In this document: piece by piece, positions 33,408 through 40,949 of the stretch
How positions within the stretch are numbered: position 1 is the first letter of the stretch
Layout of the letters: each line of letters opens with the position of its first letter
Origin: Streptomyces sp. MBT65
GTDB taxonomy: Bacteria; Actinomycetota; Actinomycetes; Streptomycetales; Streptomycetaceae
Direction of reading: 5' to 3'
DNA length: 64,000 nucleotides
Assembly (NCBI RefSeq): GCF_016612545.1
Contig: NZ_JAENRY010000063.1
Span: 1-64,000, forward strand
Notes under the pieces: model-generated
Databases searched by the model: none
What the model was told of the DNA's origin: nothing
What the model saw: the letters and a program-made list of their open reading frames with translations, nothing else
Translations under genes and position numbers: made by a program

Positions 33408-33689
33408 TCAGCGGATCGCGAAGCCGTCGTAGCCGCCGCGAGGTGTGTCCCAGATCTCGGTGACGCCGTCCACGCGCCCGGGCGTGTCGTGCCCCTGGAG
33501 CCAGCCGAGGAGTCCTTCGCAGCCCTCGCGCGATCCCTCCGCGACCACTTGCACGCGTCCGTCGCCCAAATTGAGAGCAAAACCACTCAGGCCGCCGATC
33601 TCCAGCGCTTTGGCACGGGTAAACCACCGAAAACCCACACCTTGCACACGCCCTCGCACCCAGGCGACCAACCGCACATCCTCGCTCAT
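33408..33689 (-). CDS. acyP: Acylphosphatase
   Basis: 93 residues from ATG 33689. The catalytic signature GRVQGVGFRWF (residues 13-23) with its essential Arg and the family GFALNLGDGRVQVVAEG including the catalytic Asn are both present. It hydrolyses acyl phosphates such as carbamoyl and acetyl phosphate. Length is typical. Stand-alone gene, divergent from the CAP-domain gene. Confidence 0.93.
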   Translation of the reverse strand: MSEDVRLVAWVRGRVQGVGFRWFTRAKALEIGGLSGFALNLGDGRVQVVAEGSREGCEGLLGWLQGHDTPGRVDGVTEIWDTPRGGYDGFAIR

Positions 33690-33844
33690 GGCTGCAACCT
33701 AACCGGCCAATGTCTCTCTGGACACTTGCTCCCCTCGCGCCATGCGGTACCGTCCGCCCCAATGAATCTCATATGAAACTCACTCGATCGAGTGAGCTGG
33801 GTCACCGCACGGACGAGTTGACCGCAAGGACGAAAGGCAAGGAC

Positions 33845-35104
33845 ATGGGACGCCACCGACGCTCCGCCGCCGGCCGCGCCGCCACGGGCCGCGCCACGGG
33901 GGTCACAGAGACGCACGGCTCATACACGAGCGGCTACGACCCGCATGACTCGTACGACTGGAACGACCGCTCCGACCGGAACGACCGCTTCGCCTGGAAC
34001 CCGGCCGACGGCTCGACGATCGGCATGGCGCCCTATCTCCACCCGGAGGGCCCCGCCGAGTTCCACCAGAACCACCAGGCCCCCGCGGACCACCGGGTCC
34101 GCGAGGTGCTCACGAACCACGAGGTCCCGCCGAAGAGCGAGGCCCGGCTGCGGGCGGAGACCCGGCTGAAGGCCGAGTCCAGCCTGAAGAGCGAGGCCTA
34201 TCTCTTCGCCACCCAGGAGGACTACGCCGTGGTCTTCCCGGAGGCGGCCGGCGCCTCCGCGCGGGGCGACGGCTCACGCTCGGGCCGCGGGCGCCGTCGT
34301 AAGCGCAAGACCGTGCCGCCGGCGGTCAAGTCCGGTCTGCTCGGTGTCTCCGCCGCGGTCGCCATCGGTACGGTGGCGGTGGCCGCGGGCGCGATGCCGG
34401 GGCTGGACAACTACAAGCTCGGCGGTGGCGGCGGCTCGGACAAGGTGCAGGCCGCCGGTTCACCGAGCAACTCGGCGACCGAGCAGGGCGGCACCTCGGG
34501 CAACGCGGAGTCCCGCGACGACGGCTCGTCCACGAGCCGTGACGCGGACCGCGCGGCCTCGCCCTCGGCGGCTCCGACCGAGTCCGCCACCGCGCCCGCC
34601 ACGAAGGCCCCGGCGAAGAAGCCTGCGGCCACCCCGACCGAGGAGCCGACGACCTCGACCCCCTCGGCGAAGCCCACCACTCCGACGCCTACGCAGTCCG
34701 CGGACACACCGGTGACGGTCTCCGCGGAGGCCGCCGCCGAGGCCGAGGTGCTCAAGCTCGTCAACGAGCAGCGGGCGCTTGTCGGTTGCAGCCCGGTGGC
34801 CGCCAACAGCTCGCTGACCACGCTGGCCGAGAACTTCAGCCAGCAGATGGCCGACCAGGACTTCTTCGACCACACCGACCCCAGCGGGGCCACCCCGTGG
34901 GACCGGGCGGAGAAGCTCGGCATCACCAACCTCGGCGGCGAGAACATCGCCCGCGGCCAGGCCGACGCGGCCGCGGTCATGGACGCCTGGATGAACAGCG
35001 CCGGCCACAAGGCCAACATCCTGAACTGCGACTTCAAGACCCTGGGCGTCGGTGTGCACTTCGGCGCCGAGGGCCCCTGGTGGACGCAGGACTTCGGCTA
35101 CTAG
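33845..35104 (+). CDS. Membrane-anchored CAP/SCP-domain protein (YkwD-like)
   Basis: 419 residues from ATG 33845. Order: a cytoplasmic head (1-155) rich in Asp, Asn, Arg and Trp (SYDWNDRSDRNDRFAWN) with a Lys/Glu/Ala repeat segment (SEARLRAETRLKAESSLKSEA), a basic patch GRRRKRK, one membrane segment at about 160-182 (KSGLLGVSAAVAIGTVAVAAGA), a Pro/Thr/Ala/Ser linker of about 100 residues, and a C-terminal CAP domain (EVLKLVNEQRALVGC, DFFDHTDPSGATPWDRAEKLG, GGENIARG, MDAWMNSAGHKANILN). The CAP domain would lie outside the cell. Function unknown; such domains occur in spore-coat and cell-wall proteins. Confidence 0.85.
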   Translation: MGRHRRSAAGRAATGRATGVTETHGSYTSGYDPHDSYDWNDRSDRNDRFAWNPADGSTIGMAPYLHPEGPAEFHQNHQAPADHRVREVLTNHEVPPKSEARLRAETRLKAESSLKSEAYLFATQEDYAVVFPEAAGASARGDGSRSGRGRRRKRKTVPPAVKSGLLGVSAAVAIGTVAVAAGAMPGLDNYKLGGGGGSDKVQAAGSPSNSATEQGGTSGNAESRDDGSSTSRDADRAASPSAAPTESATAPATKAPAKKPAATPTEEPTTSTPSAKPTTPTPTQSADTPVTVSAEAAAEAEVLKLVNEQRALVGCSPVAANSSLTTLAENFSQQMADQDFFDHTDPSGATPWDRAEKLGITNLGGENIARGQADAAAVMDAWMNSAGHKANILNCDFKTLGVGVHFGAEGPWWTQDFGY

Positions 35105-35136
35105 GTCGAGTACCGGCCCGACCGACCACGACAGGG

Positions 35137-35176
35137 AGCGCTAACCACTGGTTAGTGCTCCCTTCTGGTTAGCGCT
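35137..35176 (+). promoter_or_regulatory. Palindromic operator candidate before the HxlR gene
   Basis: 35137-35159 is a near-perfect palindrome built on CTAACCACTGGTTAG (35141-35155). The half CTGGTTAGTGCT (35148-35159) is repeated as CTGGTTAGCGCT at 35165-35176, 17 bases on. The site ends 21 bases before the HxlR ATG, where a regulator would control its own gene. It could also act as a terminator for the CAP gene. Confidence 0.6.
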
Positions 35177-35197
35177 GCATTCGCGTACGCTTCTGCC

Positions 35198-35599
35198 ATG
35201 GACACCACCCAGGAGCGTACGGAGGAGCAGAACTTCCCGTACAGCGTCTTCGCGAAGGCCTGCCCCTCCCGAGGCACCCTGGAGCACGTCACGGGCCGCT
35301 GGGGCGGACTCACCCTGTGCGCGCTGCACGAGGGCTCGCTGCGCTTCAACGAACTGCGGCGCCGCGTCGACGGCGTGAGCGAGAAGATGCTCTCGCAGAC
35401 CCTGCACGCCCTGGAGCGCGACGGCCTGGTCCACCGCGAGGCCCAGCCGACCAACCCACCGCGAGTGGACTACGAGTTGACCCCACTGGGCCACGGCGTC
35501 GCCGAACGCCTCATGGGACTGGTCGACTTCGTGGAGGGCCGCATGGACGAGGTCCTGAAGGCCCGGACACGCTACGACGAGACACGGGACGACCACTAG
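35198..35599 (+). CDS. HxlR-family winged-helix transcriptional regulator
   Basis: 133 residues. HxlR signature: CPSRGTLEHVTGRWGGLTLCALHEGSLRFNELRRRVDGVSEKMLSQTLHALERDGLVHREAQPTNPPRVDYELTPLG pattern (seen at 22-98). One cysteine, Cys22, occupies the place where redox- and electrophile-sensing members (YodB, HypR, QorR) carry their sensor. No target gene lies downstream on the same strand, so the regulated partner may be elsewhere or the regulator may act only on itself through the palindrome at 35137-35176. Confidence 0.9.
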   Translation: MDTTQERTEEQNFPYSVFAKACPSRGTLEHVTGRWGGLTLCALHEGSLRFNELRRRVDGVSEKMLSQTLHALERDGLVHREAQPTNPPRVDYELTPLGHGVAERLMGLVDFVEGRMDEVLKARTRYDETRDDH

Positions 35600-35601
35600 G
35601 T

Positions 35602-35787
35602 CCGCGACGGCGTCTTGATCCGCCGGCCTTCGCCACCCGCTGGTTCCTTGGCTCCCGCGAGGCTCGCGGGGCCCGCGGGAGCGTCTGGACTCGCTGGCCG
35701 TCGCGGCCGACCTGCCCCTCCGCGCCCGCCGACCAATTGCCTCCCGCGAGTCCCGCAGGGCCCCGCGACGGCGTCCGAATCCGCCGG
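35602..35787. repeat. Two pairs of short imperfect direct repeats downstream of the HxlR gene
   Basis: Pair A: 35602-35626 and 35763-35787 share CCGCGACGGCGTC and ATCCGCCGG (22 of 25). Pair B: 35652-35674 and 35741-35763 share CTCCCGCGAG and GGGCCC (20 of 23). The stretch between the HxlR and mutM stops codes for nothing I can support. Confidence 0.55.
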
Positions 35788-35806
35788 CGCCCTCACCGCT
35801 CGCCCC

Positions 35807-36661
35807 CTAACTCCGCGGCAGCCTCTGGCACTTCGGGCAGAAGTAGCTCGACCGGTTCATCCACGCCTGCCGCTTCATCGGCGTACCGCAGCGTCGGCAC
35901 GGCAGCCCCTCGCGGCCGTACGCGTCGAGCGAGCGGTCGAAGTAGCCCGACTCCCCGTTGACGTTGACGTACAGGCTGTCGAAACTGGTGCCGCCCACGT
36001 CGAGGGCCGCGTTCATCACGTCCCGTGCGTGGCCCAGGAGTTCGGCGGTGCGCGGGCGGGTGAAGGTCGCGGTCGGACGTTCGTAGTGGACGCGGGCCCG
36101 CCAAAGGGCCTCGTCCGCATAGATGTTGCCGACCCCGCTGATCAACGACTGGTCCAGCAGGGCCCGTTTGATGGTCGTGCGCTTGCGGCGCAGCGCCTGG
36201 TGGAACAACTCGTCGTCGAACAACGGGTCCAGGGGGTCACGCGCGATGTGCGCGATGACGTCCGGCAGCCCGTCCGGGGTGGTGTCGTGCAACGACAGCC
36301 CGCCGAAGGTGCGTTGGTCGACGAAGCGGAGTTCCGTACCGAGGCCGTCGGCGAACCGCACCCGGATGCGCAGATGCTTCTCGTCGGGGAACTCGTGCTG
36401 CTGGACGAGGAGTTGACCACTCATCCCGAGGTGGGCCAGCACCGCCTGGTGGGTGTCCTCCAGCGGCAGCCACAGGTACTTCCCGCGCCGGCTGGGCGTC
36501 CCGATGCGATGCCCCTTGAGCCGATGCGCGAAGTCGTCGGCGCCGGCGACATGACGCCGCACCGCACGCGGATGCAGCACCTCGGCATCGGCGACGGTCC
36601 GCTGGGCGACCCAGCGCTCCAGGCCCCGCCGGACTACCTCGACCTCGGGCAACTCGGGCAT
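35807..36661 (-). CDS. mutM: Formamidopyrimidine-DNA glycosylase
   Basis: 284 residues. Starts MPELPEVEVVRRGLERWV, giving the catalytic N-terminal Pro and Glu; Lys61 in RRGKYLWLPLE; the H2TH region with SLISGVGNIYADEALW; and a C-terminal zinc finger (CRRCGTPMKRQAW ... YFCPKCQ). It removes 8-oxoguanine and formamidopyrimidines and nicks the strand. Separated from rnc by a terminator at 36692-36726, but the order rnc-mutM is common in actinobacteria. Confidence 0.96.
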   Translation of the reverse strand: MPELPEVEVVRRGLERWVAQRTVADAEVLHPRAVRRHVAGADDFAHRLKGHRIGTPSRRGKYLWLPLEDTHQAVLAHLGMSGQLLVQQHEFPDEKHLRIRVRFADGLGTELRFVDQRTFGGLSLHDTTPDGLPDVIAHIARDPLDPLFDDELFHQALRRKRTTIKRALLDQSLISGVGNIYADEALWRARVHYERPTATFTRPRTAELLGHARDVMNAALDVGGTSFDSLYVNVNGESGYFDRSLDAYGREGLPCRRCGTPMKRQAWMNRSSYFCPKCQRLPRS

Positions 36662-36691
36662 GGCATCCCCTGCTGGTCACGGGTGAACGAT

Positions 36692-36726
36692 CCGAGCGCC
36701 CGCCCCACTCGGGGACGGGCGCTCGG
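36692..36726 (-). terminator. Terminator between rnc and mutM
   Basis: CCGAGCGCCCG (36692-36702) pairs exactly with CGGGCGCTCGG (36716-36726). It lies 15 bases past the rnc stop and 30 bases before the mutM start. Confidence 0.75.
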
Positions 36727-36740
36727 GTCGTACTGCTTGG

Positions 36741-37583
36741 TCAGGCGGACGCCGACGAAGGGTCGGCGTTCTCCTCGGCAGGCTGCTCGGCGGCCTCGGT
36801 GACGACCTCGGCGGGCTGTTCGGCCGCCTCCTTCGCCTTCTTGGCCCGCTCGTCCGCGTCGGCCCGGATGGACCGCCAGGCGGACTCGGCGGCCTGCTGC
36901 TCCGCCTCCTTCTTGCTGCGGCCGGTGCCGGTGCCGTACGAGACGCCTCCGACGCGGGCGGCAGCAGTGAAGGTCTTCTCGTGATCGGGGCCGGTCTCCG
37001 TGACCAGGTACTCGGGGACACCGAGTCCTTCGGTCGCGGTGAGCTCCTGGAGACTGGTCTTCCAGTCCAGGCCGGCACCGAGGTTCGAGGACTTCTCGAT
37101 GAGCGGGTCGAACAGGCGGTGCACCAGTTCGGAGGCCGCGTCGAGGCCCTGGTCGAGATAGACCGCGCCGATCACCGCTTCCAGGGTGTCGGCGAGGATG
37201 GACGCCTTGTCCCGGCCACCCGTGCCCTCTTCACCGCGGCCGAGCCGGATGAAGGAGCCGAGTTCCAGACCGCGACCGACCTCCGCCAGCGCACGAGAAT
37301 TGACCACCGCGGCCCGCAGCTTGGCCAGTTGGCCTTCGGGCAGGTCGGGGTGGGTGGTGTACAGCGTGTCCGTGACGACGAGGCCGAGCACGGAGTCCCC
37401 GAGGAACTCCAGCCGCTCGTTCGTCGGCAGACCGCCGTTCTCGTACGCGTACGAACGGTGGGTCAGCGCACGCACCAGAAGGGCGGACTCGAGGTGATAC
37501 CCGAGCCGCCCTTCCAACAGCGTGTGGGACGAGGCCGTGTCCGCCTGTTTCTTGGCGACTGAGTCCGCCTTGACGTCAGACAT
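36741..37583 (-). CDS. rnc: Ribonuclease III (AbsB)
   Basis: 280 residues from ATG 37583. Catalytic signature NERLEFLGDSVL at 55-66, second acidic site DTLEAVIGAVYLD, and a C-terminal double-stranded RNA-binding domain (DWKTSLQELTATEGLGVPEYLV ... GRSKKEAEQQAAESAW). A further 35-residue Ala/Glu tail follows (EQPAEVVTEAAEQPAEENADPSSASA) with an internal repeat EAAEQPAE. In S. coelicolor this enzyme is AbsB, a global regulator of antibiotic production. Follows rpmF with a 19-base gap in the DUF177-rpmF-rnc operon. Confidence 0.96.
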   Translation of the reverse strand: MSDVKADSVAKKQADTASSHTLLEGRLGYHLESALLVRALTHRSYAYENGGLPTNERLEFLGDSVLGLVVTDTLYTTHPDLPEGQLAKLRAAVVNSRALAEVGRGLELGSFIRLGRGEEGTGGRDKASILADTLEAVIGAVYLDQGLDAASELVHRLFDPLIEKSSNLGAGLDWKTSLQELTATEGLGVPEYLVTETGPDHEKTFTAAARVGGVSYGTGTGRSKKEAEQQAAESAWRSIRADADERAKKAKEAAEQPAEVVTEAAEQPAEENADPSSASA

Positions 37584-37602
37584 GGAGCCTCTCACCAGCC
37601 GC

Positions 37603-37776
37603 TCAGACCTCGAGGACCTGGCGCTTGTTGTACGTGCCGCAAGACGGGCACGCGATGTGCTGCTGCTTGGGCTCGTGGCAGCGCTCGCACGCAACCAGAG
37701 GGGTGACCGCAGCCTTCCACTGCGACCGGCGGTGGCGCGTGTTGCTGCGCGACATCTTCCGCTTCGGAACAGCCAC
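37603..37776 (-). CDS. rpmF: 50S ribosomal protein L32
   Basis: 57 residues from GTG 37776 (MAVPKRKMSRSNTRHRRSQWKA). The zinc-binding form, with CERC and CPSCG pairs. Too short to stand out without its family match. It begins two bases after the DUF177 stop, the near-universal yceD-rpmF arrangement. Confidence 0.97.
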   Translation of the reverse strand: MAVPKRKMSRSNTRHRRSQWKAAVTPLVACERCHEPKQQHIACPSCGTYNKRQVLEV

Positions 37777-37778
37777 GG

Positions 37779-38432
37779 CTACTTCTCCTGCTTCTCGTTG
37801 GCGCGCGCCGGTCGGGGCGCTTCGCCACTGATCTCGTCCTTCTCGCCGTCTTCGAGTGAACCGGCGAGTCCCTGCAGTGCCGCCCAACGGATGTCGACGG
37901 CTTCGTGGTGGTGGTCCGGGTCGTCCGTGAGCCGTACTCCGCACTCGGAGCACAGGCCCAGACAGTCGTCCTGGCACACCGGCTGCATCGGCAGTGCGAG
38001 CACCACCGCATCGCGCAGCACGGGTTCGAGGTCGAACAGGCCGTCCTCGATGAAGAGCCTGTCCTCGTCTTCCTCGGCGTCGTCGACCGGTTCCGCTTTC
38101 ACACGGCCACGGTCGTCGGCGTCAGGGTACGAGAACATCTCCTGGAAGTCCGCTGCGAGCGACAGCTCGAGCGGCTCCAGACACCTTACGCACTCCCCCT
38201 TGGCCAGTGCACGGGCGGTGCCTGTGACAAGCACCCCTTCCATGACGGACTCAAGGCGGAGGTCGAGCTCCACCGGGGCGCCTTCCGGCACTCCGATGAC
38301 TCCCTGGATACCGAGATCCTTGGGAGCCTCGATCGAACGGTTCAGGCGCTGCAGCGCACCAGGACGCCGACCCAGCTCGTGAGTGTCGAACACGAGAGGG
38401 TTGCGGTGGTCGAGGCGGGCGTTCAGAGCCAT
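37779..38432 (-). CDS. DUF177 (YceD) family protein
   Basis: 217 residues, ATG 38432. The family is recognised from VLVTGTARALAKGECVRCLEPL, the acidic linker, and the C-terminal CQDDCLGLCSECGVRL with DPRW-like DIRWAALQGL. Cysteine pairs suggest metal binding. In plants and bacteria YceD homologues are linked to 23S rRNA maturation. Immediately upstream of rpmF; a long acidic stretch (about 105-125) and a Lys/Ala tail are actinobacterial additions. Confidence 0.92.
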   Translation of the reverse strand: MALNARLDHRNPLVFDTHELGRRPGALQRLNRSIEAPKDLGIQGVIGVPEGAPVELDLRLESVMEGVLVTGTARALAKGECVRCLEPLELSLAADFQEMFSYPDADDRGRVKAEPVDDAEEDEDRLFIEDGLFDLEPVLRDAVVLALPMQPVCQDDCLGLCSECGVRLTDDPDHHHEAVDIRWAALQGLAGSLEDGEKDEISGEAPRPARANEKQEK

Positions 38433-38463
38433 CCCTGTTCTTTCGGTCTGCTAGCTCAAGAGG

Positions 38464-38493
38464 ACGCTGCCCTTCGGTGCTTCCGGGCAGCGT
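38464..38493 (-). terminator. Terminator after the DivIVA-like gene
   Basis: ACGCTGCCC (38464-38472) pairs exactly with GGGCAGCGT (38485-38493), 12-base loop. It separates the DivIVA-like gene from the DUF177-rpmF-rnc operon. Confidence 0.7.
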
Positions 38494-38566
38494 TGATCGC
38501 GGACGTACACGCGACCGAAGAGCCAGGATACTGGACCTTTCGCTCACGGCCCAATCCGGTGGTTCC

Positions 38567-39643
38567 TTACAGGCCTCGACCCTGCTCGTACGCCCGCAGC
38601 TGCTCCGCGCTGATCATGCCGGTGTCGAAGAGGCTGGTCTCGTCGAGCGCGTAGCCCTGCTGGCCCTGGTTCTGCTGCGGGTCGACCTGGGCCTGCTGCA
38701 TCTGGTTCGGGTCGTACACGGGCTGCTGGCCGGTGTCGTAGCCCTGATAGGCGTACGGGTCCGCCTGCTGGTACCCGTAGGGGTCCTGCTGCTGGGCGTA
38801 CCCCTGCTGCTGGTAGCCGTACGGGTCCTGCTGCTGGGCGGTCTGCTGGTAGTCGTAGGACGCCTGCGGGGCGTAGTCCTGCTGCTCGGGCTGGAGCGGG
38901 GTCGCCGAGACCGGGGTGTCCGTGACGGTGGCGAGGTCGGCGAGGTAGTCGGCGTCGCTGGTGTGCTGGACCTGGTTGCCGTCGTCGTCGAGGGCGAGGG
39001 CTCCGAGATCGTCGCTGGCGAGCCGCCCGTGCAGCTTCTGCCGGCCCTTTCCCACGGCTTCCAGGGTCTTGGCGAGGACCGCCTCGAAGGCGCCGAGCTT
39101 GACGTCCACGTACGCGTCGGCGTCGCGGCGCAGGGTCTCCGGGTCGTGGCTGCGCTCGGGGGCGTCCTCGTCCTCGTAACCCTGGTCGTCGATGCCGGGG
39201 CCCGTGCCGAGCAGCTTCTCGCGGCCCCGCCCGACCGAGCCGAGGGTCTTGGTGAGGACGACCTCGAAGTTGGCGAGCTTGGAGTCGACGTAGTCGTCGG
39301 CCTCCGCGCGGACCTCCTCGGCCTCCTGGCGGGCCTCGGCGAGGATGCGGTCCGCCTCGTTCTGCGAGCGGCGGGCGACCTCGGTGTCGGAGATCAGCGA
39401 GCCGCGCTCGGCGTGCGCGGTCTGGATGATCCGCTCGGCCTCCTGGCGGGCCTGCTCGACCATCTCGTGCCGGCCGCCGATCAGCTCCTGCGCCTCCGCC
39501 AGCGAGTCCGGCAGTGCCGCGCGCACCTCTTCGAGCAGCGTGAGCAGCTCGGCGCGGTTGACCACGCACGAGGCCGACATGGGCATGGACCGGGCGCTGG
39601 AGACCGAGGCGACGATCTCGTCGAGCTTCTTCTGCACGTCCAC
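38567..39643 (-). CDS. DivIVA/ATP-synthase-b-like coiled-coil protein with Gln/Tyr-rich tail
   Basis: 358 residues from GTG 39643. An N-terminal segment with repeated helical blocks (AQELIGGRHEMVEQARQEAE; ADRILAEARQEAEEVRAEAD) forms coiled coils of the DivIVA type, and two near-identical modules (YVDSKLANFEVVLTKTLGSVGRGREKL and YVDVKLGAFEAVLAKTLEAVGKGRQKL) show an internal duplication. Residues about 255-335 are low-complexity Gln, Tyr, Gly and Asp (QQDPYGYQQQGYAQQQDPYG). Actinobacterial cell-division-initiation annotation is common for this family, but the role is unproven. Located before coaD. Confidence 0.8.
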   Translation of the reverse strand: MDVQKKLDEIVASVSSARSMPMSASCVVNRAELLTLLEEVRAALPDSLAEAQELIGGRHEMVEQARQEAERIIQTAHAERGSLISDTEVARRSQNEADRILAEARQEAEEVRAEADDYVDSKLANFEVVLTKTLGSVGRGREKLLGTGPGIDDQGYEDEDAPERSHDPETLRRDADAYVDVKLGAFEAVLAKTLEAVGKGRQKLHGRLASDDLGALALDDDGNQVQHTSDADYLADLATVTDTPVSATPLQPEQQDYAPQASYDYQQTAQQQDPYGYQQQGYAQQQDPYGYQQADPYAYQGYDTGQQPVYDPNQMQQAQVDPQQNQGQQGYALDETSLFDTGMISAEQLRAYEQGRGL

Positions 39644-39742
39644 CGTGTGCTCGCCACTCTCTACCGACGTGTTGGAGACGGACGGGTCGACTGTACGACC
39701 ACTCCCGCCCCGCCCGACACCGGGTGACGCACTGTCAGTCCC

Positions 39743-40252
39743 TCAGCTCTGGCCGAGCCGCTCGTGCAGCGCTTCCAGGACGACGGCCGGCACCAGGTGG
39801 GAGATGTCGCCGCCCCACTGCGCGACCTCCTTGACCAGGGAGGACGACAGGAAGCTGTAGGTGGGGCTGGTCGGGATGAACAGGGTTTCGACGCCCGACA
39901 GTCCGTTGTTCATCTGGGCCATCTGGAGTTCGTAGTCGAAGTCGCTGACCGCGCGCAGGCCCTTGACGATGGCCGGGATGTCGCGCTGCTTGCAGAAGTC
40001 GACGAGCAGGCCGTGGTACGCCTCGACCTGGACGTTGCCGAACTCGGCGGTGACCTCGCCGATCAGCTCGATCCGCTCGTCGACGGTGAACATGCCCTTC
40101 TTCGACTGGTTGATCATCACGACGACGTGCACGACGTCGTAGAGCCTGGAGGCACGGGCGATGATGTCGAGGTGTCCATTGGTGATGGGGTCGAACGACC
40201 CCGGACAAACGGCGCGGCGCAACTGAGTTCCCTCGCTCTCCGGTCCGGTCAT
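39743..40252 (-). CDS. coaD: Phosphopantetheine adenylyltransferase
   Basis: 169 residues from ATG 40252, overlapping the rsmD stop as ATGA. Nucleotidyltransferase motif PGSFDPITNGHLDII (T/HxGH form) near 17-31, KGLRAVSDFDYELQMAQMN and the C-terminal TYSFLSSSLVKEVA. It makes dephospho-CoA from 4'-phosphopantetheine and ATP, the penultimate CoA step. The rsmD-coaD pair is conserved widely. Confidence 0.96.
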   Translation of the reverse strand: MTGPESEGTQLRRAVCPGSFDPITNGHLDIIARASRLYDVVHVVVMINQSKKGMFTVDERIELIGEVTAEFGNVQVEAYHGLLVDFCKQRDIPAIVKGLRAVSDFDYELQMAQMNNGLSGVETLFIPTSPTYSFLSSSLVKEVAQWGGDISHLVPAVVLEALHERLGQS

Positions 40253-40836
40253 CGTGCGTCTTCGCACGTAGAGGCGGCGCGACCGTACCAAAAGGTCCCC
40301 TCGCCGTAGCGACGGGCCCGGATCGCGTCGAACCCGTCCGGCCACCCGAATTCGCCGCCTCTGGTGCTGCGCTCCACGGTGACGAGCGCGTCCGGCGCGA
40401 GCCAGCCCCCCGACCGGAGTGTGAGCAGAATCTCCCGAAGATCGTGATCTGGGACAACATACGGCGGGTCGAGAAAGACGATGTCGTACGGGTCCGTCGG
40501 CGCCGGCGTCTGGACGATCTGTTCCGCTTTGCCCGCCCTCACCTCGGCGCCGGGGAGGCCCACGTTCTTGACGTTCTCCCTGATGACGCGGGCGGCCTTC
40601 GGGTCGGCCTCGACGAGGAGGGTGTGGCTCGCGCCACGGGAGAGTGCCTCCAGGCCCACGGCTCCGGAACCGGCGTACAGGTCCAGGACCCGTTCGCCGC
40701 TCAAGGGGGCGCCCAGGAGGGACTGCCAGGTGGAGAAGAGGCCCTCGCGTGCGCGGTCGGAGGTGGGGCGGGTTCCGGTGCCGGGCGGGACGGCGAGTCG
40801 ACGTCCGCCGGCTTCACCGGCGATCACGCGGGTCAT
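40249..40836 (-). CDS. rsmD: 16S rRNA (guanine(966)-N2)-methyltransferase RsmD
   Basis: 195 residues from ATG 40836 (MTRVIAGEAGGRRLAVPPGTGTRPTSDRAREGLF). SAM motif I VLDLYAGSGAVGLEALSRGA and the catalytic IVFLDPPYVVPD (D/NPPY) are intact. It methylates G966 of 16S rRNA late in 30S assembly. Overlaps coaD by four bases. recG lies 113 bases upstream on the same strand. Confidence 0.96.
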   Translation of the reverse strand: MTRVIAGEAGGRRLAVPPGTGTRPTSDRAREGLFSTWQSLLGAPLSGERVLDLYAGSGAVGLEALSRGASHTLLVEADPKAARVIRENVKNVGLPGAEVRAGKAEQIVQTPAPTDPYDIVFLDPPYVVPDHDLREILLTLRSGGWLAPDALVTVERSTRGGEFGWPDGFDAIRARRYGEGTFWYGRAASTCEDAR

Positions 40837-40949
40837 CTGGGGTCCTTGTCCGTGGGTGAGTGCAGGTCCATTGTGGCTGGTCGCGGCCGCGCGGCGGTAA
40901 CCGCATGCGGACTACGGCCGCACGCTCCTGGGAGCAGGTCGGCAGGCCG

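Noticed and set aside
33158..33586. Minus- and plus-strand frames in the gap before acyP
   Set aside because: They overlap acyP in other frames, lack ribosome sites and family features.
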